Source: JAYWDA01 sp043779185
Lineage (GTDB): Bacteria > Bdellovibrionota > Bdellovibrionia > Bdellovibrionales > Bdellovibrionaceae
Direction of reading: 5' to 3'
Assembly (NCBI GenBank): GCA_043779185.1
Contig: JAYWEQ010000106.1
Location: forward strand, 1-56,065
Length of the DNA: 56,065 bases
Position numbers and translations under genes: made by a program
Notes under the pieces: generated by a model
The model's database searches: none
Seen by the model: only the letters and a program-made list of their open reading frames with translations
Told to the model about the DNA's origin: nothing
In this document: positions 8,547 through 18,264 of the stretch, piece by piece
How positions within the stretch are numbered: position 1 is the first letter of the stretch
How the letters are laid out: each line of letters begins with the position of its first letter

Positions 8547-9656
8547 ATGAAAATGCTAATCGTGAATTTACTGATATTTGTAAGCCCATTTGTTTGGGCA
8601 GCTGATGAAAATATCAGCACAATCCGTCAAGAAAATATGAATGCGAAGGATACGGGACCTGTTGGCTTTGCACCTTTTATTGGACTTGGTGCTGGCTTCA
8701 CTCCCAAAAATGATGTGATCAATGTTGAGGGCGCCAATTCAAATATCAGATTACTGGGATCATTTTATCCGGAAAATCAAAAATCTGTTTTCGACCTGGG
8801 TTTTGGCGCTCTGAACCAAACTTTTTCCTCAGATCTTGTCCCCGAGCGGGCCGAAACTGGAGGAATATTGGAATATGCGGGACGATATCAATGGTCCAAT
8901 CGATGGCAGGCAGGTCTTGTAGGCAATACAATTTTGGGGCGAGGCGCTTATTACGGAGCTAATCAAGCCGACGCTCAGTTTGCTGGGTTACAGGTGATTC
9001 GCGAAATCACTTTGGAAAAAGGTCGTTTAGCTCGGATTGGTGCACGCGCGATGCAGGATTTGAATGTTAATAAAGAAAATATTTATATGGGTATGATTGA
9101 TTTTCAGTTTGGCTTCGGAGGTTATCATCGCCAGGAAGTTGCGGTCAGCAATCCTGCTGATTCAATGATTTCACCGCAAACCGATACAACACAGGTAACG
9201 GGTGCAACAACGACTCTGGCTGAAGTGGCGCCGATGGCTGAGCCTGTTGCAGAAATGAATTTAAAAGAGTTGGTTGGCAATCAAGCCGTGATCACTTTTA
9301 GCTCTAATAGTACCAAACTGAATTCCAGTGAAAAAGAAAAAGTGCAAGATCTTGGCGCCCTGCTAAGCGAGCATCAAAATCTTTTCGAGACCGTGGAAGT
9401 TGTAGGGTTTACAGATAATACGGGTCATGACGAAGCGAATATGAATATTTCAGTAGAGCGAGCCGCACAAGTGGCTTCTATTTTGGAGCAGCAGGGTCTA
9501 TCGGCTAAAAATATTCAGTTGATCGGAAAAGGTTCCAGTTCCCCATTTGCAGAAGGAACATCGACTCACGATCAACAGATGAATCGCCGTGTAGAAATTC
9601 GATTATTGGGTGTTAGAGATCGGAATGAATTAGAAAACGCTCTGCAATCGGAATAA
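8547..9656 (+). CDS. OmpA-family outer membrane protein
   Basis: 369 residues from the ATG at 8547, chosen because AGGAGAT precedes it and because it starts a clean signal peptide (MKMLIVNLLIFVSPFVWA, cut before ADEN). An in-frame ATG at 8493 would add 18 residues and spoil the signal. Residues about 30-200 look like a beta-barrel of the OprF/OmpA kind. A linker rich in Thr, Ala and Pro follows, then a C-terminal OmpA-like peptidoglycan-binding domain (VVGFTDNTGHDEANMNIS then MNRRVEIRLLG). It should tether the outer membrane to the cell wall. It is probably its own transcription unit, ended by the hairpin at 9672. Confidence 0.93.
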   Translation: MKMLIVNLLIFVSPFVWAADENISTIRQENMNAKDTGPVGFAPFIGLGAGFTPKNDVINVEGANSNIRLLGSFYPENQKSVFDLGFGALNQTFSSDLVPERAETGGILEYAGRYQWSNRWQAGLVGNTILGRGAYYGANQADAQFAGLQVIREITLEKGRLARIGARAMQDLNVNKENIYMGMIDFQFGFGGYHRQEVAVSNPADSMISPQTDTTQVTGATTTLAEVAPMAEPVAEMNLKELVGNQAVITFSSNSTKLNSSEKEKVQDLGALLSEHQNLFETVEVVGFTDNTGHDEANMNISVERAAQVASILEQQGLSAKNIQLIGKGSSSPFAEGTSTHDQQMNRRVEIRLLGVRDRNELENALQSE

Positions 9657-9671
9657 TAATTTGAATTCAAA

Positions 9672-9701
9672 GAAGAGCTTCGCTGAACCGCGGAGCTCTT
9701 C
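9672..9701. terminator. Strong hairpin, likely bidirectional terminator
   Basis: A 12-bp stem (GAAGAGCTTCGC pairing with GCGGAGCTCTTC, one G-T wobble) and a six-base loop, lying between the ends of two convergent genes (the OmpA-type gene and the glutaredoxin-like gene). There is no long T-run on either side, so it may be a weak or factor-assisted terminator. Confidence 0.7.
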
Positions 9702-9721
9702 GAAATCTGTTGCTGGCGATA

Positions 9722-10060
9722 TCAGAAGTGAGTGTATTTTTCTAGTTCAGCACATCCACCGACCAACTGTCCCTTATGGAACACTTGGGGAAATGTCGGC
9801 CAGCCACTCCATAGCTTGATCGATAAGCGTTGATGCCATTTTGAAAAATAGCTGCCATATTCGATATATTTATAGGCGATATTTTTACCGTCTAAAAATC
9901 TACGAGCTTTTTTGACCACTGGATTTTGCGACATGCCAACGATCACCCAGTCGTTTTTTTGCAAAGATTGTTCAATCTCTTGAACAATCTCGGGGTGAAA
10001 ATTTTTGATGGCCTGCTGGGCTTGCGGGGCTACTTTATCGGCGCCTAAAATTCTTCTCAT
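9722..10060 (-). CDS. Glutaredoxin-fold protein lacking active-site cysteines
   Basis: 112 residues. After about 35 N-terminal residues comes a glutaredoxin-like fold: WVIVGMSQNPVVKKARRFLD aligns with the usual strand-CPYC-helix segment. The cis-Pro region GWPTFPQVF (86-94) and the GGC (101-103) glutathione-site motif are typical of the family. The catalytic CPYC/CGFS position reads NPVV (46-49), so neither redox cysteine is present and ordinary thiol-disulfide exchange is not expected. Its start overlaps the stop of the ABC exporter gene by four bases (ATGA), so the two are co-transcribed. It could bind glutathione or an iron-sulfur partner, or be structural; none of this is shown. Confidence 0.8.
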   Translation of the reverse strand: MRRILGADKVAPQAQQAIKNFHPEIVQEIEQSLQKNDWVIVGMSQNPVVKKARRFLDGKNIAYKYIEYGSYFSKWHQRLSIKLWSGWPTFPQVFHKGQLVGGCAELEKYTHF

Positions 10061-11796
10061 GATTTCTCCTGTGTGAATTGTCTTTTTAAAAGTTGATAAT
10101 AAAGTCCGTCAGTTTGACGGGCAAGATCCTCATGCCGGCCAGTTTGAACAATTTTGCCTCCGTGGACGACGAAAATCACGTCAGCAGTCTTTACAGTCGC
10201 CAAGCGATGGGCGATGACTAAAGTGGTTCGCCCTTGCATCAGCCGCTGTAAGGCTTCTTGTACCAAGTGTTCGCTGGCCGTATCAAGACTGCTTGTGGCT
10301 TCATCTAAGATTAAGATCTTTGGATTTTTTAATAAAGCCCTAGCGATAGCGACGCGCTGTTTTTGACCGCCTGAAAGCTGGATGCCTTTTTCGCCAACAG
10401 AGGTTTTAAATTTTTCTGGAAAACCTAAAATAAATTCCGCAGCGTTAGCAGCCTGAGCCGCAGATTTAACTTCATCATCGCTGGCGCTGGGTCGGCCATA
10501 GCGAATATTTTCTTCGATGGTGGTTGAAATTAAAACGGGCTCTTGTGCAACAATTCCTATGTTTTCACGAAGCCAACTGGGTTGAAGGGTTTGAAGATCG
10601 ATTCCATCTAGAAGAATTTGCCCCGATTTTGGATCGTAAAAGCGGGGCACTAAACTTGCGATGGTCGATTTTCCCCCACCGCTGGACCCAACCAGGGCCA
10701 TCACTTGCCCTGGTTTAATTTCGAAACTAATGCCCTTTAAGACTTCAACGTCAGATCTTGTCGGGTAGCTAAAGAAGACATTCCTAAATTCAAGTCGTCC
10801 GTCAATTTTTTGCAAAGTGTTGCCAACATCTGCAACAAGGGGATCTCGTTCGATGATTTCAAAAACGCGGTTGCTGGCTCCGATCCCAGCCATAAAATCG
10901 CCCCACAAACTACCTAAGCTTCCAACGCCAATGGCGACAAGCATTAAGTAAAGTAAAAACTGAGTCAAATCACCAATCGAAAGGTTTTGGAGGACAACCT
11001 CGCGACCTCCATACCATAAGACAAAGCAGATGGCGCCAAAGCCAACAACCATGGCAAACATCATAAATGTCGTAATGGCCATCACCCTGAGGCGAACTAA
11101 TTGCAAAGCTTGGCTTAAGGCGCTTTGGTAACGGACTGATTCAGCTTTTTCCTGAACAAAAGATTTAACGGTTCTTACGCTAGAAATAGTTTCTTCGGCA
11201 ACGATGCTTGCCTGCGCTAAAGATTCTTGAAATTGTTTTGAAAATTTTCTGATGCGCTTCCCAAAAATCGCCGCAGCAATACCGATGGGGGGAATAAGAA
11301 CTAGCATCAGGGCTGACAATTTCCAGGATGTATAGAACATAAAACCTAGGCCCCCCAGGACTTGGCCTAAATTTCTTAATCCCATCGAGACATTGACGCT
11401 CACGGTATTTTGCAAGGTCGTGCAATCAGAAGCCAAGCGACTTGTTAGTTCCCCAGTTCGATGGAAATCAAAAAACGAAACTTCCTGTGAAAAGATTCTT
11501 TCAAATAATTTTTGACGAAGGCGCAGAACCATTCGCTCGCCACTCATGGTGAATAAATAATATCTAAGACTTGAAGCCACGCCTTGTAAAATAAAAGCGA
11601 TAAAAAGAACTCCGACGACAATCACCAGCAGATCTAATTTTTTTGGTTGAAGAACGTTATCTACCATCCATCGAATGATCTGTGGATAGGCTAAACTTGC
11701 ACCACTAGAAATGATTAAAAAAAACAAACCCCATAGGATCGAAGTCATTTCTGGCCGAGCGATCGACAGAAGACGGGACAAAGTTGTACGTTGCAT
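10057..11796 (-). CDS. ABC exporter, fused permease and ATPase (MsbA/ABCB type)
   Basis: 579 residues. The N-terminal membrane domain (about 1-320) has six predicted segments, followed by an ATPase domain: Walker A VGSSGGGKST, Q-loop VAQEPVLIS, signature LSGGQKQRVAIARAL, Walker B ILILDEATSSLD and H-loop IAHRL. All catalytic residues are present. Homodimers of this type flip lipids (lipid A in MsbA) or export drugs and peptides; the sequence alone does not decide the substrate. It is the first gene of a two-gene - strand unit with the glutaredoxin-like gene. A weak promoter candidate lies at 11828-11855 on this strand. Confidence 0.93.
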   Translation of the reverse strand: MQRTTLSRLLSIARPEMTSILWGLFFLIISSGASLAYPQIIRWMVDNVLQPKKLDLLVIVVGVLFIAFILQGVASSLRYYLFTMSGERMVLRLRQKLFERIFSQEVSFFDFHRTGELTSRLASDCTTLQNTVSVNVSMGLRNLGQVLGGLGFMFYTSWKLSALMLVLIPPIGIAAAIFGKRIRKFSKQFQESLAQASIVAEETISSVRTVKSFVQEKAESVRYQSALSQALQLVRLRVMAITTFMMFAMVVGFGAICFVLWYGGREVVLQNLSIGDLTQFLLYLMLVAIGVGSLGSLWGDFMAGIGASNRVFEIIERDPLVADVGNTLQKIDGRLEFRNVFFSYPTRSDVEVLKGISFEIKPGQVMALVGSSGGGKSTIASLVPRFYDPKSGQILLDGIDLQTLQPSWLRENIGIVAQEPVLISTTIEENIRYGRPSASDDEVKSAAQAANAAEFILGFPEKFKTSVGEKGIQLSGGQKQRVAIARALLKNPKILILDEATSSLDTASEHLVQEALQRLMQGRTTLVIAHRLATVKTADVIFVVHGGKIVQTGRHEDLARQTDGLYYQLLKRQFTQEKS

Positions 11797-11827
11797 AGTG
11801 AGTTATGATCATATTGAGCATGACTTT

Positions 11828-11855
11828 TGTCTAGGAATTAAATTCATTGAGTCAA
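11828..11855 (-). promoter_or_regulatory. Candidate promoter for the ABC exporter unit
   Basis: On the - strand TTGACT and TAGACA are separated by 16 bases, ending about 30 bases before the exporter ATG. The -10 is a weak match. The 167-base gap (11797-11963) also has to hold the + strand promoter of the gliding-type cluster; TTGCC-type -35 candidates near 11875-11885 followed by AT-rich sequence are the best I see for it. Confidence 0.3.
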
Positions 11856-11963
11856 ATCAACAGACTGAGGTCTTGCCGTCGCTTGCCCACTGATTTTTTA
11901 TTTTCCACAATGATTCAATGGGATTGGAAGATGGTCCATGGCGTCGTTAGGAACGGTGTTCGC

Positions 11964-12677
11964 ATGTTATTAAAAATTGTTGCCGCTTTGATTTTGTGGA
12001 CAGGCACTGCCTTAGCGGCAGAAGTTGTTGAACTGCCTAAGGAAGAATTGGCACAAGAGTCCGTTCTGCCGATTTTTGATAATCCGGTCAGTGTAAAAAA
12101 TCGTGCTGTTGTGACTCAGGGTCATGTCGAATTTGGTGGATATTACGGCATGGCGCTGACTGAGCCTATTGCAAATGTGAGTAAACTGGGCGCGGCTGTT
12201 TATTATCATACCAGTGAAGATCACGTTTTTGGATTGATCTATAGTAAAAATTTTGCAGGTCAATCCAGTTACGCGAATCAATTAAATAGCAAATATAACT
12301 TAGATTTTTCAAGAGCCCCAGCGCCAGAATATGCATTGATGGCCGACTACAATCTTAAAATGTTTTATGGCAAAATGAGCCTTTCTAAAAGTTTAGTCCT
12401 CAACCTTTCACTTTTTGGCACCGCGGCCCTGGGCACAGTAAAGTATGCTCATAAATCCTATCCGGCGGCGGCGCTGGGTGTTGGTGAAAAATTTTATTTG
12501 AATCCTCAGTGGGCTTTGCGGGTCGATTTGCGACTTTACGGGCACCAGGCGCCAATTCCATTTCTTTCTGGAAATCCAGGAATCTTGGCCAGCAATTCGA
12601 AACCTAGTTTTAATGATTTTCAAGAGCGTATGACTTACACGACCAATATGGATTTTGGCGTCAGCTATTTATTTTAG
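11964..12677 (+). CDS. Exported protein, probable outer-membrane beta-barrel (gliding-type cluster)
   Basis: 237 residues from the ATG at 11964. Upstream in-frame starts exist (11847, 11930), but only this one begins a good signal peptide (MLLKIVAALILWTGTALA, cut before AEV). The mature part has alternating hydrophobic residues, many Tyr and Gly, and ends in YLF, as outer-membrane barrels do. It leads a + strand series of about fifteen genes with very small gaps. In the Agl/Glt gliding systems of myxobacteria similar barrel proteins (GltA, GltB, GltH) form the outer-membrane part of the machine; the assignment here rests on position and predicted fold, not sequence match. Confidence 0.7.
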   Translation: MLLKIVAALILWTGTALAAEVVELPKEELAQESVLPIFDNPVSVKNRAVVTQGHVEFGGYYGMALTEPIANVSKLGAAVYYHTSEDHVFGLIYSKNFAGQSSYANQLNSKYNLDFSRAPAPEYALMADYNLKMFYGKMSLSKSLVLNLSLFGTAALGTVKYAHKSYPAAALGVGEKFYLNPQWALRVDLRLYGHQAPIPFLSGNPGILASNSKPSFNDFQERMTYTTNMDFGVSYLF

Positions 12678-12686
12678 AGGGGAATT

Positions 12687-13475
12687 ATGTTGAAGTCGAT
12701 TTTCTTAATAGCTGTTATTTCGGCCAGCCTGTTTCCCATCAGATTGTGGGCGCAGGATGAGGCCTCTTCGGACAACGATGAATTGCAAGTCATTGAAGTG
12801 GAACTTGAAAAAGCAACTGCAAAAAAAACCAATGAACCGTCGAGCCTTGAAAAATCCACTGAGAGCAAAGAGGCCACATTCAGTGGCTTAGGGACGTTAG
12901 CACCTTTTTCCGAGGTCTCTGTCATTCAAAAAAGATATATGCCTAAGACAGGTCGATTTCAGTTTTTTGGTGGCCTCAATCTTGTCACCAACAATCCATT
13001 TTTCGAAACCTATGGAGTGGTGGCAAAAGGGGCTTATTTCTTGAATGAAACCTGGGGCTTAGAAGCAAATTATTTTAATCTTAGCACCACTGAAGCAAAG
13101 TCGACAAAAGAGTTAAAGGATTTCCAAAACGTCAGCACAGATAATTTAATTTATCCAAAGGATTACCTTGGGCTGGATCTAATGTGGTTTCCTATGTATG
13201 GCAAATTCAGTCTTTTTAGTAAAAAAATTATTCCCTTCGATATGTATTTTTCTGCAGGCTACGGCGTGACAGGCACTCAGTCGAATGAAAAGCCTGGAAC
13301 ATTGCACTTTGGAACGGGACAAATGTTTTCGGTCACGAAGGGCATTGCGATTCGTTGGGACTTCAGCTGGCATAGCTTTGCAGCAAAAGGCATCGAAGAA
13401 AACAGTTCAAATTTTAATTTTCTTTTCCTGAGTGTCGGCGCCAGTTTCTTTTTTCCGGAGGCTAGTTACAGATGA
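12687..13475 (+). CDS. Outer-membrane beta-barrel protein (gliding-type cluster)
   Basis: 262 residues with a signal peptide (MLKSIFLIAVISASLFPIRLWA, cut before QDE), an acidic and Ser/Glu-rich segment to about residue 75, then a barrel-like domain starting near RYMPKTGRFQFFGGLNLVT and ending VGASFFFPEASYR. The pattern recalls the small outer-membrane barrel family shared by myxobacteria and bdellovibrios, where it accompanies gliding genes. It begins nine bases after the previous barrel gene and overlaps the TPR gene downstream by four bases (ATGA). The substrate or partner is unknown; a structural place in an envelope-spanning complex is inferred. Confidence 0.72.
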   Translation: MLKSIFLIAVISASLFPIRLWAQDEASSDNDELQVIEVELEKATAKKTNEPSSLEKSTESKEATFSGLGTLAPFSEVSVIQKRYMPKTGRFQFFGGLNLVTNNPFFETYGVVAKGAYFLNETWGLEANYFNLSTTEAKSTKELKDFQNVSTDNLIYPKDYLGLDLMWFPMYGKFSLFSKKIIPFDMYFSAGYGVTGTQSNEKPGTLHFGTGQMFSVTKGIAIRWDFSWHSFAAKGIEENSSNFNFLFLSVGASFFFPEASYR

Positions 13476-15088
13476 GAAACTTAATCTCGCAAAGTTTTAT
13501 CTTTCTTTTTCTGGCGAGCACCCTCGTTGTTTTTGCTCATCCTTCAGCAGCTGAGGCCGCTAGCAAACGACGGGCGCAAGGAAAACCAGCACCCACGAAA
13601 AATAGCACTCCTATCGCTTCCACATACAATCCGAATTCAGCAGCTCATCAACAGCTGACCAAAGCTTTGGATTTAGCTGGAAAAGGGCAATACCAATCTG
13701 CAGCAAGTCAGCTTTTTATTTTATCGCGTCGGAGTGAATTAAAAGAAGAGCGTCCACAAATTAAATATATTTTGGGTCTCATGTTAATGGAATTAAAAAT
13801 GAGTCAGGTGGCAGCTTTTCAGTTTGTCGATGTGATTCGAATGAATAATACGAAATATAAAAAGCAAGCCATTGAGAAGTTATCCATTGTTGCAGATAGC
13901 TTAGGTGATGATACCTTGTTGGATTATGCAATTTCCAGGGTTGATGTTGTCGATATCCCTACGAACAACAAGGATATGATCAATTATCGAATCGGAGAAA
14001 TTAAGAATAAAAGTAAGGATTATATTGGAGCGGCCAACTACTTCAGCCGCGTGCAGCCTGGCAGCAGCTATTATAATCAAGCTCTTTTTAGCAAAGGACT
14101 TGCTGAGCTTTCTCAGAACAAACCTGATACAGCCTTAGATTCTTTTCGGAATTTACTGGCCATTCGGGGAAAATCTGGAGTGACGGATACAAACAGAGTG
14201 GCAGCTCAATTGGCCATCGCGCGGACTTTATACCAAAAACAAAGTTGGGATGAAGCGATTGAGGCTTATGCAAAAGTTCCCCGCGATCACTTCCTTTGGC
14301 ATCAGGCGATTTTTGAACAATCCTGGGCTATGCTCAGGGGGGCAAGGTTTCGATCGGCCCTCAGTAATTTCCAAACTTTGCATTCGGCATACTATGAAGA
14401 TTTTTATATTCCTGAATCTTTACTCTTAAGAGCGATCGTCTATCTTTATATTTGTAAGTATGACGAAATGGAAAAAGTTTTAACTCTTTTTGAAAAAACT
14501 TATGGCCCTGTGAGGACTCAGATTGCTGGTTTCTTGGGTCGTAATAGTTCCTCCTATGAATATTACATAGAAGCTGAAAAAGCTTATGATATTAAAAAAG
14601 GCAAAGAATCCAATGCTAATCTAAGATTGCCTTATTTAGTTCTTAAAAATGCCCTCGAGCAGGGCGATATCCGTCGCGGATTTCAATATCTGAAAACTTT
14701 AAGTGACGAAAAATCTAGAATTGATGCCAACGTTGCGCTACGGGGAACTCCACTGGGTGTTTATGCTCAAAAGATCATTTCAAGTCGCGGAAAAAATAAA
14801 AAATTAGCCATGGGCGATATGGTTCGGGCGCATTTACAAAATATGCGTGCAGATCTTGCAGACCTTTACGAACAAGCAGGTCTTATTCGATATGAAATGA
14901 TCAGCGGTAAGAAAGACACCCTGAAGAAGAAAATCACTGGAAATGACCTAGCCTCTGCCCAAATCGACGACAAGATCAACCGAGAATTTTATGTTGAAAA
15001 TGGATACCAGTATTATCCCTTCAAGGGTGAATATTGGTTGGATGAGGTGGGTAATTACCATTACCTCGGAAAACAAAGTTGCGAGTAA
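13472..15088 (+). CDS. Periplasmic TPR protein (gliding-type cluster)
   Basis: 538 residues. The N-terminus is a Sec signal (cut near AHPSAAEA). The body is alpha-helical with TPR-like units: LTKALDLAGKGQYQSAASQL, GAANYFSRVQPGSSYYNQAL, ALDSFRNLL and WDEAIEAYAKVPRDH. TPR repeats are protein-docking scaffolds. Two further TPR proteins follow at once, an arrangement found for the periplasmic Glt proteins of gliding machines, which link the motor to outer-membrane barrels. Role inferred from that context. No enzymatic motif is visible. Confidence 0.75.
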   Translation: MRNLISQSFIFLFLASTLVVFAHPSAAEAASKRRAQGKPAPTKNSTPIASTYNPNSAAHQQLTKALDLAGKGQYQSAASQLFILSRRSELKEERPQIKYILGLMLMELKMSQVAAFQFVDVIRMNNTKYKKQAIEKLSIVADSLGDDTLLDYAISRVDVVDIPTNNKDMINYRIGEIKNKSKDYIGAANYFSRVQPGSSYYNQALFSKGLAELSQNKPDTALDSFRNLLAIRGKSGVTDTNRVAAQLAIARTLYQKQSWDEAIEAYAKVPRDHFLWHQAIFEQSWAMLRGARFRSALSNFQTLHSAYYEDFYIPESLLLRAIVYLYICKYDEMEKVLTLFEKTYGPVRTQIAGFLGRNSSSYEYYIEAEKAYDIKKGKESNANLRLPYLVLKNALEQGDIRRGFQYLKTLSDEKSRIDANVALRGTPLGVYAQKIISSRGKNKKLAMGDMVRAHLQNMRADLADLYEQAGLIRYEMISGKKDTLKKKITGNDLASAQIDDKINREFYVENGYQYYPFKGEYWLDEVGNYHYLGKQSCE

Positions 15089-15090
15089 AT

Positions 15091-18000
15091 ATGAAAAATT
15101 ACGTGATTGTTTCTTCACTCATTATCGCCGGTTTTTTAAGCTTTTCGCCAAAAGCCGAGGCAAAGGCTTCATCGAAAAAAACTGTGGCTGAGTTGATGGC
15201 GCAAATTAAGCAGGAAAGCCGCGGCGGGAAGTTGCAATTACAAAAAGGCGAGACTTCGCTTCCGGACTCACAGCTTCCATTCACCCCATTGACCCAAAGA
15301 AATTTGGAAGAGATCAAACCACCTAGATCCGCCGAAATTTTTAAACGAGAAGGTGGCTTGAAAGCTGAGTATGAAAAAATTCTGGATCAGCAGATCAATG
15401 AACTTTATAAGCTGACCAGGCAATTCAAAGCCAGCTCCAACCGTGGTGAGCTTTGGTTGCGATTAGCAGAGCTTTATGTTGAAAAAGCCTCTTATATAGA
15501 TTCTAAAAGGCAGAACGAATACGATCGAAAGTTGAGTGCCTTTCAAGCTGGTAAAACTAAGGTGAAGCCCGTCTTGGATACAGTCGAAGCTCGTGAATAC
15601 AATCGGAAAGCGCTTCAACTTTATACTTGGTTTGAGCGAGATTTCCCAAGGGATCCTAAAATAGCTCAGGCGTTATTTTTCTTAGGTTATAATCACTTTG
15701 AATTGGGCGATCAGAAAAAAGGAATTGAGTATTATACTAGATTAGTCAAAAAATATCCCAGTAGTCCCTTTGTCACTGAAGCTGACTTTGCTTTAGCTGA
15801 ATATTATTTTGATAATGATAAGTGGACTGAGGCCTACCGACATTACTCCCCACTGATTAAAGATAAAGGTCACCCTTTACACACTTTTGCAATTTACAAA
15901 GGGGCTTGGACTCTTTATCGCATGGGAAAATTTCAGCAAGCACTTAGTTATATTGAAAGTATTATTCGAGCTGGAAAATCTGAGAGTGAAGGCGAGCTAG
16001 CGACAAAAAAAGCCGTCAATCGCTCAAAGCTTGAAAATGAAGCCATCCGAGATCTTGTTGTATTTTATGCGGCAACGGGCACCGCTGAAAAAGCAGAAGC
16101 CTATTTTTCTGAGTTGGTTGGCGGTGATATGACTTTGCAGATGGAAAAGCTTGCGACCTATTATGCTGAGCGGGGCAATAAGGAATCTGCGACCTATCTT
16201 TTAAAAAATCTTATTGCGAAGGATCCGAACGGGGCTAAAGCATTTAATTATCAATACCAGATTGTACAGTATTATTTTTATGCAAAAAATTCCCCACGCT
16301 TTAAAGAAGAGCTTTATCGTTGGGTGAAGGACTATGATTCAAAAGGTGCATGGTATCAAGCTAATGCTGTTAACAAAGAATTAGTGGCTAATGCCTATAA
16401 ACTTCGTGAAACGACTTTAAAGAACTACGCCCTTCAACAACATCAAACGGCGCAAAATTCTCGCACTCCATTTTCTCAGGGGCAAGCTAACGATGCCTAC
16501 GAGCTTTATTTAACAACATTTATGGATGCTCCAGCCATTGGCGATATGCATTTTTATTATGGCGAGCTTTTGTATGATATGAATAAGTATGATGAGGCTG
16601 CGACCCAATATAATTGGGTGGTTGAAAATTCCAAACAAAATAAGTTTTTCAGTAAGGCTGCGACAAACTTAATTCATGCTGTTGAAAAAGGAGTTCCTTC
16701 TGACAAGGAGCTCAGTAAAAAGCTGGGTAATTCTGTGGATCCGGTGCCTTTAGATCCGAAGGAAGAAAAATTCATCAAAGCTTCAAAATGGTATGCGGCC
16801 AATTTTTCGACGGCCGAGAAAAATCCCGAAATTCAATTTCGAATTGGACGACTTTACTACCAACATAATTATTTTGATGAAGCCCACGATATTTTCAAAA
16901 ATATCGTTAGGAATTATCCGCGCAGCAAGTACGCCGAGTATTCTGCCAACCTTATTTTGGATATCTATAGCCTTAAGAAAGATTATGTCGGTCTAGAAAA
17001 AACAGGTTCAGAACTGCTTTTGAATCCAGCGATCTCTGATTCAAAAGCGGGTGCAGATATCCGCGAAGTCTTAGAAAAAGCCAGCTTTAAAAAGGCCCAG
17101 GACTTAGAAAGCTCGAAAAATTTTGCAGAAAGTGCCGCACAATATGAAAACTTTGCGAGGCAAAATCCAAAATCAGAGCTAGTCACCCAGGCTGAATTCA
17201 ATGCCGCCGTCAATTTTGAAAAAGGCGGACAGAATGCTTCGGCACTGGTCAGCTACCAAAAAGTTGCAAACTCTAAATCTGAAGCGCATAAAGATTTAAA
17301 GCTCAAAGCAAAAAGATTGTCTGCGAAGTTATTGCAAGATGCAGGGCAGTTTGAAGATGCGGCGCGCTTATTTAAAGAAGTGGCCCATGAAGACATGAAG
17401 GATCCTTTGGCGGCCAATTTAATTTTTACGGCCGCAGCGCTTTATGAAGTGGCTGGCAAAAATGAAGAAGCGTTAAGGGCGTATGGCGAAGTTCTTAAAA
17501 CGAGTAAGAAAAATCAAGATCACTCCGAAGCTCTTTTTAGTATAGCGCAAATTCACCGCAAAGCGGGGCACAAGAAATTTGCCATCGACCACTATGAAGA
17601 ATTTATCGAGATGGGCCGCGGAGACGCAGGCAAGGTGATTGAATCGCAATTCCATCTGATGGAGCTTTATAAAGCCCAGCGAAAAATTGATGAGTCTGAA
17701 AAATGGCGAGCAAAAGTTTTAAGTTATTATCGTAGAATGCCTGTGGCAAAGCGAAAAGGTGTGGCGAATTTTCCAGCGAAGGCTCGCATGAAAGATGCTG
17801 AAGAGGCCTTAGTAAAATATAAGGCGATCAAGCTTTCTACGGACCCCGCAAAATTAAAGCGGTCTATTGACGAAAAATTACAGGCTCTGAAAGAGACAAA
17901 TAAAATTATTAAAGATGTCATCGATTACGATAGTGCAGATGAGATCATCGCCGGACTTGCGCTTTCTGGGCAGGCTTATCAGCATATGGGAGACAGTTTT

Positions 18001-18264
18001 GTCAAAGCTCCGGTTCCTAAAGGGTTTAGTCTTGACGACCAAAAAATGTATAAAGAAAAAGTGGATAAAGAGTTAGCCCAACCGCAATTTAAACAGGCGC
18101 GAGAAAGTTATCAAAAAGCTGTTGAAAAGGCGTGGGAGCTTGAAGCATTTCCTGAATCTTATCATACCGCTTTGGATTTTATGAATAAAGTAGATCCAAA
18201 AACTTACTATGATGGTGGTGAAGTTGGCATGGAAAGCCATCTTGTGAATTGGATGGCAAAATGA
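15091..18264 (+). CDS. Large periplasmic TPR protein (GltD/GltI-like by context)
   Basis: 1057 residues from the ATG at 15091, two bases after the previous stop; a TTG at 15079 is in frame but would disturb the signal peptide (MKNYVIVSSLIIAGFLSFS, cut after AEA). More than a dozen TPR-like helical pairs fill the protein, for instance ALFFLGYNHFELGDQKKGIE, DAYELYLTTFMD, FRIGRLYYQHNYFDEAHDIF and EALFSIAQIHRKAGHKKFAI. Size and repeat content resemble the giant TPR proteins of myxobacterial gliding clusters. The last four bases overlap the lipoprotein gene that follows (ATGA), so translation is probably coupled. Confidence 0.78.
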   Translation: MKNYVIVSSLIIAGFLSFSPKAEAKASSKKTVAELMAQIKQESRGGKLQLQKGETSLPDSQLPFTPLTQRNLEEIKPPRSAEIFKREGGLKAEYEKILDQQINELYKLTRQFKASSNRGELWLRLAELYVEKASYIDSKRQNEYDRKLSAFQAGKTKVKPVLDTVEAREYNRKALQLYTWFERDFPRDPKIAQALFFLGYNHFELGDQKKGIEYYTRLVKKYPSSPFVTEADFALAEYYFDNDKWTEAYRHYSPLIKDKGHPLHTFAIYKGAWTLYRMGKFQQALSYIESIIRAGKSESEGELATKKAVNRSKLENEAIRDLVVFYAATGTAEKAEAYFSELVGGDMTLQMEKLATYYAERGNKESATYLLKNLIAKDPNGAKAFNYQYQIVQYYFYAKNSPRFKEELYRWVKDYDSKGAWYQANAVNKELVANAYKLRETTLKNYALQQHQTAQNSRTPFSQGQANDAYELYLTTFMDAPAIGDMHFYYGELLYDMNKYDEAATQYNWVVENSKQNKFFSKAATNLIHAVEKGVPSDKELSKKLGNSVDPVPLDPKEEKFIKASKWYAANFSTAEKNPEIQFRIGRLYYQHNYFDEAHDIFKNIVRNYPRSKYAEYSANLILDIYSLKKDYVGLEKTGSELLLNPAISDSKAGADIREVLEKASFKKAQDLESSKNFAESAAQYENFARQNPKSELVTQAEFNAAVNFEKGGQNASALVSYQKVANSKSEAHKDLKLKAKRLSAKLLQDAGQFEDAARLFKEVAHEDMKDPLAANLIFTAAALYEVAGKNEEALRAYGEVLKTSKKNQDHSEALFSIAQIHRKAGHKKFAIDHYEEFIEMGRGDAGKVIESQFHLMELYKAQRKIDESEKWRAKVLSYYRRMPVAKRKGVANFPAKARMKDAEEALVKYKAIKLSTDPAKLKRSIDEKLQALKETNKIIKDVIDYDSADEIIAGLALSGQAYQHMGDSFVKAPVPKGFSLDDQKMYKEKVDKELAQPQFKQARESYQKAVEKAWELEAFPESYHTALDFMNKVDPKTYYDGGEVGMESHLVNWMAK

